In this document: in pieces, positions 8,366-14,940 of the stretch
Layout: every line of letters begins with the position of its first letter
Numbering within the stretch: the first letter of the stretch is position 1
Assembly: GCA_905204915.1 (NCBI GenBank)
Contig: CAJLBR010000017.1
Location: 1 to 21,150, forward strand
Length of the DNA: 21,150 nt
Source: an uncultured Clostridium sp.
Lineage (GTDB): Bacteria > Bacillota > Clostridia > TANB77 > CAG-465
Direction of reading: 5' to 3'
Position numbers and translations under genes: made by a program
The notes under the pieces: generated by a model
What the model was told of the DNA's origin: nothing
The model's database searches: none
Seen by the model: the letters and a program-made list of their open reading frames with translations, nothing else

Positions 8366-8800
8366 ATGAAAAAAATTAAATTATGCTGTTTTACAGTAAA
8401 TTATACACATGCATGTATCATTGCAAATAATTTTATAAATAATAGATTAAGTAATGTAAAAGTTATATATGTTAACGAAAAAAGCGAAAAAAAGAAAATG
8501 AAAAATATTATATCAAGATTCTATAAAAAGATGGATGATAAAATGTTTTGTACAGAGTGGTTAGATGAAAGACTAACACATGATTATTTAAATGAAACTT
8601 TTGTATTTGTTGTAAATGGAAAAGAAGAGTTTATAGAAAGAGTAAATAAGTATTTAAATGTAAATGATTTTAGAGGATATATAATAAATTGTTATGATAT
8701 TTTCGACATAAAAAGTACAACAGAAGATATTATAGATAGCCATGATTATTATATAAATACTACCGGTATAGTAAACAAAGAAAGCCTAAAATTGAAATGA
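8366..8800 (+). CDS. Hypothetical protein, 144 aa
   Basis: I do not recognise this protein. It is probably cytoplasmic (no signal peptide or membrane helix) and basic in the middle (VNEKSEKKKMKN). The N-terminal half alternates short hydrophobic strands and helices (KIKLCCFTV, HACIIANNFI, VKVIYVNE), which suggests a small alpha/beta fold; another strand-like stretch is ETFVFVVNGKEEF. Cys7 and Cys8 are adjacent. The ATG at 8366 has a good AAGGGGGAG site at 8348-8356 and its own promoter at 8311. Codon use matches the AT-rich neighbours. It ends 3 bp before the -35 box of the next gene's promoter with no terminator seen, so read-through into the next gene is possible. Confidence 0.75.
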   Translation: MKKIKLCCFTVNYTHACIIANNFINNRLSNVKVIYVNEKSEKKKMKNIISRFYKKMDDKMFCTEWLDERLTHDYLNETFVFVVNGKEEFIERVNKYLNVNDFRGYIINCYDIFDIKSTTEDIIDSHDYYINTTGIVNKESLKLK

Positions 8801-8803
8801 AAC

Positions 8804-8832
8804 TTGACATAATACATAAATTGTGTTAAAAT
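8804..8832 (+). promoter_or_regulatory. Sigma-A promoter, extended -10
   Basis: TTGACA (8804-8809), a 17-bp spacer and TAAAAT (8827-8832) preceded by TGT. The -10 is followed by GTTAG, as at the promoter at 9327, but the second palindrome half is absent here. Confidence 0.88.
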
Positions 8833-8889
8833 GTTAGCGCACGTGATAGTGTAGAATCCATTATGACTATTAAAGGAGGACATTTTAAC

Positions 8890-9273
8890 ATGAAGAAAGA
8901 AAGCATTAAGTTGTCGATAAGAAAGGCTGCTAAGTCACTCGAACAGTTCGTCGATTTCTGTGACGAAAAGTGTACAGCGGTAAAAGAAAAGCTTTATGAG
9001 ACGAGGTTTTGCGTTGACTACCCAATCGGCACTGAGTTCACAAGTCCAAAGGGAAAAACCTGCAAGATCAAAGAGTACATCTTTAACAGCGATGGCTGCT
9101 TTGTTGTTGTTGAAAAAGGTGACGGCAAGAGATCTAAGCGAATGAGTATGACTGAATTTGAATCCAAGTATACTCTGAAAAACAACCCAGAAGACGATGA
9201 TCCGGCAGCGGCGGAAGCTGACACTATCAATGAAGAATCTGATGATTCTGATGATGACAGCGACGAAAGCTAA
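8890..9273 (+). CDS. Orphan protein with acidic C-terminal tail, 127 aa
   Basis: Function not recognised. The N-terminal part (about 1-40) is basic-amphipathic with FCDEKC; the middle (about 45-90: DYPIGTEFTSPKGKTCKIKE, then FVVVEKGDGKRSKRMSMTEF) looks like a small beta-barrel-type fold; the last 30 residues are almost wholly Asp/Glu/Ser/Ala. Five Cys are present. I chose ATG at 8890, preceded by AAAGGAGGA (8872-8880), over the in-frame ATG at 8863, which precedes that site. Codon use is odd for this window: Lys is mostly AAG (about 11 of 17) and many codons end in C (TTC, GAC, ATC, AAC, GGC). With a near-consensus promoter and strong terminator, this suggests a highly expressed stand-alone gene or a recent acquisition. 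Confidence 0.82.
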   Translation: MKKESIKLSIRKAAKSLEQFVDFCDEKCTAVKEKLYETRFCVDYPIGTEFTSPKGKTCKIKEYIFNSDGCFVVVEKGDGKRSKRMSMTEFESKYTLKNNPEDDDPAAAEADTINEESDDSDDDSDES

Positions 9274-9283
9274 TTAAAAAATA

Positions 9284-9321
9284 AATAGGTTCTTAAGAAT
9301 TTTCTTAAGGACCTATTTTTT
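9284..9321 (+). terminator. Intrinsic terminator
   Basis: A 15-bp stem with one G-U pair (9284-9298 with 9303-9317), an ATTT loop and a T6 run at 9316-9321. It ends the 8890 gene's transcript just before the next promoter. Confidence 0.92.
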
Positions 9322-9326
9322 GTAAT

Positions 9327-9355
9327 TTGACAATAATATGTATGTATGTTAAAAT
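9327..9355 (+). promoter_or_regulatory. Sigma-A promoter of the regulator-Fe-S operon
   Basis: TTGACA (9327-9332), a 17-bp spacer and TAAAAT (9350-9355) preceded by TGT. It drives the DtxR-fold regulator, sufC and sufB. A palindrome overlaps its -10 end and the likely start site. Confidence 0.9.
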
Positions 9356-9372
9356 GTTAGAGTAAACTAACA
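9355..9372. promoter_or_regulatory. Candidate operator palindrome for the DtxR-fold regulator
   Basis: TGTTAG-N6-CTAACA is a perfect 6+6 inverted repeat. It starts at the last base of the -10 box, spans the expected transcription start and ends just before the ribosome site. TTAG/CTAA halves resemble DtxR/IdeR-type operators, so autorepression of the regulator-sufC-sufB operon is a reasonable inference. Confidence 0.65.
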
Positions 9373-9385
9373 AAAAGGAGAGAGT

Positions 9386-9853
9386 ATGGAACTTTCAAAT
9401 TCAAAACAAGAATATTTAAAGACTTTGTATTTATTAAGCAATTCTGGTAAAAAAATTAGAGTTACAGATATTGCTAATAGATTAAAAATTACAAAGCCTA
9501 GTGTGAACAATGCACTAAAGGAATTAGAAAAATTAAATTATGTAGAATATGCTGCATATAAAGAGATTAAGTTAACGAAAAGTGGAGAAATTGAAGCCAA
9601 AAAAATAATAAAAAAATATGATTTGCTAAAGCTATTTTTAGAAGAAGTTCTTAAAATAGATGAGGAAAATGCAAGTATTGAAGCTGATAATTTAAAACAT
9701 GCAATTTCTAAAAACACTTATGAAAAATTAGAAGAATATGTAGATGAGATTCTTAATTTAAAAGATATTGAACTTTGTTATAATGAAAACAATGAAAAAT
9801 GCAAGAGATGTAAAAAATATAATTATAAAATGAAAAAATTAAAGGAGGAATAA
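9386..9853 (+). CDS. DtxR/MntR-fold transcriptional regulator with C-terminal Cys cluster
   Basis: Predicted dimeric DNA-binding regulator, 155 aa. The N-terminal winged helix (about 5-65: LKTLYLLSN, RVTDIANRLKITKPSVNNAL, then VEYAAYKEIKLTKSGE) and helical dimerisation region (about 66-125) match the DtxR/MntR family. By-eye alignment to B. subtilis MntR gives D8 to E9, E11 to K12, H77 to Y78, E99 to D101, E102 to K104, and H103 kept as H105, so the classical two-metal site is largely missing. Instead there is Cys131-x7-Cys139-x2-Cys142 at the C-terminus. The ATG at 9386 has AAGGAGAG at 9375-9382. sufC begins 2 bp after the stop, which points to control of Fe-S assembly. What it senses (Fe, an Fe-S cluster or another metal) is inference. 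Confidence 0.88.
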   Translation: MELSNSKQEYLKTLYLLSNSGKKIRVTDIANRLKITKPSVNNALKELEKLNYVEYAAYKEIKLTKSGEIEAKKIIKKYDLLKLFLEEVLKIDEENASIEADNLKHAISKNTYEKLEEYVDEILNLKDIELCYNENNEKCKRCKKYNYKMKKLKEE

Positions 9854-9855
9854 AG

Positions 9856-10569
9856 GTGTTAGAACTAATTAATATATGTTTTGAAAGAGACGGTAAAAAA
9901 ATATTAGATAATGTAAATCTAAAGTTAGAAATGAATAAATTTATAGCAATCACTGGTCCAAATGGTTCAGGTAAGTCTACACTTGCTAAAATAATAATGG
10001 GAATTGAGAAACAAGATTCAGGGATTATATTATATGAAGGAAAAGACATTAGTAATCTTTCAATATGTGAACGTGCTAATTTAGGAATAGGATTTGCTTT
10101 TCAACAACCAGTAAGATTTAAGGGGATTACAGTTTATGACCTTTTAAAAATAGCTGCACATCGTGATATATCTAGATTAGAAGTATGTAAAATATTAGCT
10201 AGTGTTGGTTTATGTTCAAGAGAATATATAGATAGAGAAATAAATTCTTCTTTATCTGGTGGAGAGTTAAAAAGAATAGAAATAGCCTCAGTGGCAATTT
10301 CTAAATCAAAGCTTACAATATTTGACGAACCGGAAGCAGGAATTGATCTTTGGAGTTTTAATAATTTAATTGAAGTATTTGAAAATATGAGAAATATAAT
10401 AAAAGGAACAACTCTTATAATATCTCACCAAGAAAGAATTTTAAATATTGCAGATGAAGTTATATTGTTAGAAGCAGGAAAAATTAAGAAAAAAGGTTCT
10501 AGTAGTGAAATTTTAAATGATATAAAAAATCCTAAAAAGAACTTTAAGCTAAAAAAGGGAGGCGAGTAA
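9856..10569 (+). CDS. sufC: SufC-type Fe-S assembly ATPase
   Basis: ABC-family ATPase that works with SufB-type scaffolds in Fe-S cluster assembly; cytoplasmic. The 237-aa length fits SufC. Visible motifs: Walker A GPNGSGKST (34-42), Q-loop FQQP (82-85), signature LSGGELKR (133-140), Walker B LTIFDEPEAGID (153-164) and H-loop His191 (IISHQE). FDEPEAGID rather than a transporter-type sequence, and the adjacent scaffold, support SufC over a transporter ATPase. The start is GTG at 9856 with AAAGGAGGAA at 9841-9850; no better ATG lies near the N-terminus. It begins 2 bp after the regulator and its stop directly abuts the ATG of the scaffold gene, indicating translational coupling. It is likely to be co-regulated through the palindrome at 9355. 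Confidence 0.94.
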   Translation: MLELINICFERDGKKILDNVNLKLEMNKFIAITGPNGSGKSTLAKIIMGIEKQDSGIILYEGKDISNLSICERANLGIGFAFQQPVRFKGITVYDLLKIAAHRDISRLEVCKILASVGLCSREYIDREINSSLSGGELKRIEIASVAISKSKLTIFDEPEAGIDLWSFNNLIEVFENMRNIIKGTTLIISHQERILNIADEVILLEAGKIKKKGSSSEILNDIKNPKKNFKLKKGGE

Positions 10570-11487
10570 ATGGAAAAGGTTGATGAATCTTTACTAAATA
10601 AAATATCTAATTACGATGACATAAGAAAAGGTGCGTACAATATAAGAAGAAATGGTAAAGGAATAGAAAGAAAAAATAGTGAAAACGTAAGTATAGTTAC
10701 AAAAAAAGAAGTTTCAGGTATTGATATATATGTAAAGGAAAATACTAAATTTGAACTTATTCACATCCCAGTTATAATAACAGAAAGTGGTCTAACAGAT
10801 GTGGTATATAACGATTTTTATATTGGAAAAAATTCTGTTGTGACAATTGTAGCAGGATGTGGTATACACAATGATTATCATGAAGATTCTAGACATGATG
10901 GAATACACAGATTTTTCTTAGAAGAAGGTGCTACAGTAAAATATGTGGAAAAACATTATGGTGAAGGCAAAGGTGATGGAAAAAGGATTTTAAATCCAGT
11001 AACAGAAGTATACTTAAAAGATGGTAGCAGTCTTGAAATGGAAACTATACAAATAAAAGGTGTGGATCACACAATAAGAACTACTAAGGGAGAACTAGAT
11101 AATGATACAAATTTAGTTATAACAGAAAAAATATTAACTCATAATGACCAGTACGCAAAGACTATATTTGATGTATCTTTAAATGGTAAAAATTCTAGTA
11201 CTCATGTAGTTTCTAGATCTGTTGCTACTGATAACTCTAAGCAAGAATTTGTATCTAAAATATATGGTAATAATAAATGCTTTGCTCATAGTGAATGTGA
11301 TGCTATCATAAAAGATAGTGCTAGAGTTAGTGCCACTCCAGAAATTACAGCTGCTGATGTAGAGGCTAATTTAATACATGAAGCTGCTATAGGAAAAATT
11401 GCTGGTGAACAGCTTACAAAGCTTATGACTCTAGGACTTACAGAAAAAGAAGCAGAAGATGCAATTATTTCTGGATTTTTAAAATAA
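10570..11487 (+). CDS. SufB/SufD-family Fe-S scaffold (single-scaffold, SMS-like)
   Basis: Fe-S cluster assembly scaffold, 305 aa, shorter than typical SufB (about 470) and SufD (about 420). It has the beta-helix core (about 60-240, repeated hydrophobic strands such as VVTIVAGCGI and SLEMETIQIKG) and the conserved C-terminal segment with Cys243 (ECDAII) and His270 (IHEAAIGKIAGEQL), the positions matching the functional SufB Cys and SufD His. One protein carrying both suggests a homodimeric scaffold, as in the two-gene SMS (SufC-SufB-only) systems of anaerobes. The N-terminal SufB extension is missing. The ATG directly follows the sufC stop, with GGGAGGCGAG upstream. No sufS, sufU or sufD is present in the window, so the sulfur source is unknown. 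Confidence 0.9.
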   Translation: MEKVDESLLNKISNYDDIRKGAYNIRRNGKGIERKNSENVSIVTKKEVSGIDIYVKENTKFELIHIPVIITESGLTDVVYNDFYIGKNSVVTIVAGCGIHNDYHEDSRHDGIHRFFLEEGATVKYVEKHYGEGKGDGKRILNPVTEVYLKDGSSLEMETIQIKGVDHTIRTTKGELDNDTNLVITEKILTHNDQYAKTIFDVSLNGKNSSTHVVSRSVATDNSKQEFVSKIYGNNKCFAHSECDAIIKDSARVSATPEITAADVEANLIHEAAIGKIAGEQLTKLMTLGLTEKEAEDAIISGFLK

Positions 11488-11529
11488 AATGGTATATAAT
11501 AATTACAGGTAAGAAAAGAGGTTTTGATT

Positions 11530-12606
11530 ATGGATAGAAAAGTAAAAGTTTTTCAATATGGTACAGGCAAAATGAGCGTATATACAATGAGATATGTGTA
11601 TGAAAATGGCGCTGAAATTGTAGGAGCTGTTGATGTTAATCCAGCTGTAATAGGAAAAGATATAGGAGATATAATTGGCTCTGAAAAGAAAAATATCTTA
11701 GTTCAAGATGTTAAAAATGCAAGAGAAGCATTAAGCGAAGCAAAACCAGATATCGTTATTGTAACAACTATGAGCTTATTTTCAGATGTTTATGATGCAT
11801 TAATGCTTTGTGCTGAGCTAGGAATAAATGCTATTACAACTTGTGAAGAGGCATTTTTCCCTGAAAATTCTAATCCTAATGCTACAGCAAAAATTGATGA
11901 AATGGCTAAAAAGACAGGTTGTACTATTACAGGAAGTGGATATCAAGATATTTATTGGGGACAATTAGTATCTAGTATTGCTGCTTCTTCACATAGCATA
12001 AAGAAAATAAAAGGTTCTTCTAGTTATAATGTTGAAGATTACGGTATAGCTTTAGCCAAAGCTCATGGAGCTGGTTTAAATCTTAAAGACTTTGAAGAAC
12101 AAATAGCATCAGCAGATAAAATTTCTGATGAAGAAAGACAAAGCATAATTGAAAAAGGTGAATATATGCCTTCTTATATGTGGAATGTAAATGGATGGTT
12201 ATGTGAAAAACTAGGACTTACAGTTACATCTCAAACTCAAAAATGTGTTCCACAAATTGCAAGTAAAGATATTAACTCATCAACTTTAAATATGACTATT
12301 AAAGCTGGTGATGCAACAGGAATGAGTGCAGTTGTTACAACAACAACTAAAGAAGGAATTACATTAGAAACAGAATGTATAGGTAAAGTTTATTCAGAAG
12401 ATGAATTTGATAAAAACGAATGGAGTGTTGAGGGAGAACCAAATACTACTCTTGTAATAAATAGACCATCAACTGTAGAACTTACTTGTGCTTCTATAGT
12501 AAATAGAATTCCAGATGTTATTAATGCAAATCCAGGATATGTACCAACAGAGAAAATGGGAGAATTATTCTATAGAGTAAAACCGCTAAATGAATATGTT
12601 AAATAA
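11530..12606 (+). CDS. 2,4-diaminopentanoate dehydrogenase-like NAD(P)-dependent oxidoreductase
   Basis: A 358-aa Rossmann-fold protein related to dihydrodipicolinate reductase and to clostridial 2,4-diaminopentanoate dehydrogenase (Ord). The N-terminal nucleotide-binding motif is VFQYGTGKMS (7-16), followed by the strand ending GAVDVNPAVIGKDIGDIIG, whose Asp is the likely ribose contact. VIVTTMSLFSD and NAITTCEEAFFP follow, then a large C-terminal substrate domain. Substrate is unknown: the ornithine-degradation partners of Ord are not here. I chose ATG at 11530 with AAAGAGG at 11515-11521 rather than the upstream TTG at 11524. The gene is 42 bp after sufB with no terminator between, so it may be co-transcribed; a TATAAT at 11495-11500 with a poor -35 could give some separate expression. 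Confidence 0.8.
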   Translation: MDRKVKVFQYGTGKMSVYTMRYVYENGAEIVGAVDVNPAVIGKDIGDIIGSEKKNILVQDVKNAREALSEAKPDIVIVTTMSLFSDVYDALMLCAELGINAITTCEEAFFPENSNPNATAKIDEMAKKTGCTITGSGYQDIYWGQLVSSIAASSHSIKKIKGSSSYNVEDYGIALAKAHGAGLNLKDFEEQIASADKISDEERQSIIEKGEYMPSYMWNVNGWLCEKLGLTVTSQTQKCVPQIASKDINSSTLNMTIKAGDATGMSAVVTTTTKEGITLETECIGKVYSEDEFDKNEWSVEGEPNTTLVINRPSTVELTCASIVNRIPDVINANPGYVPTEKMGELFYRVKPLNEYVK

Positions 12607-12617
12607 TTGAATCTATT

Positions 12618-12655
12618 ATAAGGAAGTAGTTGTATGACTATTTCCTTATTTTATA
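12618..12655 (+). terminator. Intrinsic terminator
   Basis: A 13-bp stem with one G-U pair (12618-12630 with 12637-12649), a TGTATG loop and the T-rich tail TTTTATATT. It closes the unit that starts at 9327. Confidence 0.85.
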
Positions 12656-12662
12656 TTATTAC

Positions 12663-12691
12663 TTGTTTTTTTATGTAAAATATGATATATT
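12663..12691 (+). promoter_or_regulatory. Probable sigma-A promoter
   Basis: TTGTTT (12663-12668), a 17-bp spacer and TATATT (12686-12691) preceded by TGA. It is placed after the terminator and 34 bp before the ATG at 12726. Confidence 0.65.
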
Positions 12692-12725
12692 AAATAAGAT
12701 TTTGTTTAACATTAAAGGAGATATT

Positions 12726-13667
12726 ATGGAAGAAAATTATGTTGTTACGTCTTACATTAATCCAGATTTAGATGGAATTTCATGTATGTATGCATACAAA
12801 GAATTTATAGAAAAGTGTGGTAGAAAATCTAATTATTATATAAGTGGAGTACCCAAAAAAGAGGTAAGTATAGTATGTGATATGTTTGGAATATCACTAA
12901 ATCCAATAGAAAAGATTGGAAAACATGACAATATAATTTTAGTTGATACCAATTCTGATTTATATATAGAAGATTCAATAATTAAAGAAAATGTAACAGA
13001 AATTATTGATCATCATGTAAAATCTGAAAGTTCAAAAAAATTTGTAAATGCTAATCTTACAATTGAACTTATTGGAGCAGCAGCAACATTGGTGGGAGAG
13101 AGATTTATGGAATATTCTCTTGATATATCTAATAGTTCGGCAATACTTTTATATTATGGAATTGTTTCTAATACAATAAATTTTAAGAGTAAAAATACAA
13201 CTAAAAAAGATAAAGAAGTTGCAAAGTGGCTTAAATCAAAATGCTCAAAAATAGATGATTCAAAAATAGAAGAGATATTTAGAAAAAAATCAATTATTGA
13301 AAAAGGATCAATGAAAAATGAAATTGAAGCATCAAATCCAGTTCCAATAAATGGTAGCAAAAATGTAATTATTGGTCAGCTTGAGATAGTAGAAATTGAT
13401 AAGTTTTTAGATGAAAATGAAGATATAATTAAACAGATTCTTGAAGAGGAAAATAAGAGTAAAAATCCTGACTTTATTTTTTGTAATATTATAGATATAC
13501 TTAATGGAAAAAGTACCCTATATTCATCAGATGAAAGTACAAAGCAAGCATTAAATAATGAATTTAATTACTTATTTGAAGATAACATATGTAATTTGAA
13601 CAGTTTAATAACAAGAAAAGAACTATTTAAGAAACTAAAAAATCATTATAATATTAGGAGGGGATAA
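12726..13667 (+). CDS. DHH-DHHA2 pyrophosphatase-like protein with altered metal site
   Basis: A 313-aa protein with the two-domain layout of family II (Mn-dependent) inorganic pyrophosphatase: DHH domain (about 1-190) and DHHA2 domain (about 205-310, ending LITRKELFKKL). By-eye alignment with B. subtilis PpaC keeps Asp14 and Asp16 (NPDLDG), Asp74 (VDTN), His96 and His97 (IDHH) and the C-terminal Arg-Lys. However, metal ligand His9 is Tyr10 and Asp149 is Asn149, and the His of VDHN is Thr75. It may therefore bind different metals or act on another substrate, such as a nucleotide or phosphoester, or be non-catalytic. The start is ATG 12726 with AAAGGAG at 12714-12720; the longer frame from 12630 would start inside the terminator. 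The next gene follows 2 bp downstream. Confidence 0.85.
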   Translation: MEENYVVTSYINPDLDGISCMYAYKEFIEKCGRKSNYYISGVPKKEVSIVCDMFGISLNPIEKIGKHDNIILVDTNSDLYIEDSIIKENVTEIIDHHVKSESSKKFVNANLTIELIGAAATLVGERFMEYSLDISNSSAILLYYGIVSNTINFKSKNTTKKDKEVAKWLKSKCSKIDDSKIEEIFRKKSIIEKGSMKNEIEASNPVPINGSKNVIIGQLEIVEIDKFLDENEDIIKQILEEENKSKNPDFIFCNIIDILNGKSTLYSSDESTKQALNNEFNYLFEDNICNLNSLITRKELFKKLKNHYNIRRG

Positions 13668-13669
13668 GT

Positions 13670-14377
13670 ATGCCAGCTTGGGGAATGCATTTAAAAACTG
13701 CCAAAAAATTAAATGAATATTTAAAACTTAATGAATACAAGTTTTATTTTGGAAATGTTATGGTAGATGCAGAAAGACATGTAGTGCATGATTTATCTGT
13801 TGTAGTTTCGTATGATGATTCCCATTATGCTAAATTGCAAAATGTAAATGGAATCATGATAAAGCTACCAGATTATGAAAGATTCATAGAAGAAAATTAT
13901 CAGAACTTAAGTAATCCAGTTGTTCTAGGATATCTTACACATTTAATGACAGACTTTTATTATAATAGATTAACTTTCGGTCAAAAGTTTTTATCAGATG
14001 GTATGGGAAAATCTATAGGAATAAAGCTTAATAATGGAACCGATAAAATATGTGATAAGGAAACAATAAGAATATTAAAACAAACAGATTTTGATACTTA
14101 TTCAAGAGAATTGTATTCAAAAGAAGATGTTTTAATAGATGAAAATAAGAAAGATGATATTCTAAAAGCATGTAAAGATATAAAAAATATTAAATATAAT
14201 GGAGAAGATGTATTAAAGATAATTAATTTCGTAAATAATATAAAAAATAATTATGATAAAAGAAAAGATGAAAAAATATGTTATAAGGTATTTACCAAAG
14301 AAGAATTTGATTATAACTTTAACAAATGTGTTGAATTTATATTAGATAATTTAAAAAGTCATAAAATAATAGAATAA
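13670..14377 (+). CDS. Zinc-dependent phospholipase C-like helical protein
   Basis: A 235-aa all-helical protein resembling the bacterial zinc-dependent phospholipase C / S1-P1 nuclease fold as found in short clostridial proteins. The pattern is: an N-terminal Trp4-Gly-Met-His7 start, GNVMVDAERHVVH (28-40) with Asp33, His37 and His40, SHY at 51-53, and GYLTHLMTDFYYN (87-99) with the His91-x3-Asp95 pair. These are plausible metal ligands. No signal peptide is present, so unlike secreted alpha-toxin it should act inside the cell; I see no basis to call it a toxin. A strong AGGAGGGG site (13655-13662) lies in the end of the DHHA2 gene, and the 2-bp gap implies co-translation and related roles. 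Substrate unknown. Confidence 0.65.
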   Translation: MPAWGMHLKTAKKLNEYLKLNEYKFYFGNVMVDAERHVVHDLSVVVSYDDSHYAKLQNVNGIMIKLPDYERFIEENYQNLSNPVVLGYLTHLMTDFYYNRLTFGQKFLSDGMGKSIGIKLNNGTDKICDKETIRILKQTDFDTYSRELYSKEDVLIDENKKDDILKACKDIKNIKYNGEDVLKIINFVNNIKNNYDKRKDEKICYKVFTKEEFDYNFNKCVEFILDNLKSHKIIE

Positions 14378-14398
14378 TATAGTTTTTATTTATAATAT

Positions 14399-14430
14399 AA
14401 AAAAAGCCTACATGAAAAAACATGTAGGCT
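14399..14430 (-). terminator. Terminator of minus-strand paralogue 1
   Basis: A 10-bp perfect stem (14405-14414 with 14421-14430) and A6 loop, followed on the minus strand by a T7 run. The hairpin core (14406-14429) is identical over 24 nt to that at 14949-14972. Confidence 0.92.
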
Positions 14431-14442
14431 CTACTTTAAAGA

Positions 14443-14814
14443 TTAATACCTGTCATCATAAGGCCATTCCTGACCGTTTGCTTCAGCTTCTTCTTGGCTG
14501 CCATATTGATAATCTTCAGGTGGAATCAAACCATCGATCTCATCAAGTACATTATCCATACAAACTGGATTACATTTTGCAGCCCTTGTTATTTGAGTAG
14601 TGCTTAAATTTGCAGCATTGTTTCCCTTCGTAGATAAAAACTCAAAGTTTTTAATGACTGCCTCCTTGTCAAAATTCCGGCTGTGAGCAAGTTTGTTATA
14701 GGCTACTTCAAAATGAGTGCCAAGCGATTCTGGAATTTTTTCAGGTGCAGAATCACCAGATAACAAGCCAGAGAGCTTAGACTCACTCGGGTTTAAAGGA
14801 AATTCAGTATACAT
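14443..14814 (-). CDS. Small acidic protein, paralogue 1 (123 aa)
   Basis: Unrecognised family. It is soluble and probably cytoplasmic (no signal peptide). The C-terminal half aligns with the protein encoded at 15011-15382: LAH, then Phe/Tyr-Asp-x-Glu-Ala, a Cys-x3-Cys (CNPVC), D-x-I-D-G-x-I-P-x-E, Gln-Tyr and a shared QE(E/D)AEANGQ near the end. The N-terminal 45 residues are unrelated or fast-evolving. The ATG at 14814 has GGGAGG about 8 bp upstream. It has its own promoter (14874-14902) and terminator, both matching those of its paralogue, so the whole transcription unit appears duplicated. Codons are less AT-biased than those of the housekeeping genes. Function cannot be inferred; I considered a Nif11-like leader peptide but lack the expected motif. 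Confidence 0.78.
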   Translation of the reverse strand: MYTEFPLNPSESKLSGLLSGDSAPEKIPESLGTHFEVAYNKLAHSRNFDKEAVIKNFEFLSTKGNNAANLSTTQITRAAKCNPVCMDNVLDEIDGLIPPEDYQYGSQEEAEANGQEWPYDDRY

Positions 14815-14873
14815 GTAAAAATTACCTCCCTAAATAAATTATTATTTAAAATTTTCGAATTGCTTCTAGAAAA

Positions 14874-14902
14874 ATTGTAACACTTTTTCTGGAAAATGTC
14901 AA
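14874..14902 (-). promoter_or_regulatory. Promoter of minus-strand paralogue 1
   Basis: Read on the minus strand: TTGACA (14902-14897), a 17-bp spacer and TACAAT (14879-14874) preceded by TGT. It shares AATAGTTGACATT and AAAAAGTGTTA with the promoter at 15435-15463. Confidence 0.88.
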
Positions 14903-14940
14903 CTATTGTTCTAAATATACTACAAAATAGTGAAAAATAT

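Noticed and set aside
8863..8889. Upstream ATG for the acidic-tailed orphan
   Set aside because: It precedes and encodes the AAAGGAGGA ribosome site, which is correctly spaced for ATG 8890.
12630..12725. Longer N-terminus for the DHH-DHHA2 gene
   Set aside because: The upstream start lies inside a terminator hairpin and upstream of the -10 box; a good ribosome site precedes ATG 12726 and homology starts there.
13670..14377. Secreted alpha-toxin-like phospholipase C
   Set aside because: No signal peptide, short length, no C-terminal membrane-binding domain and an incomplete ligand set; only fold-level similarity is supported.
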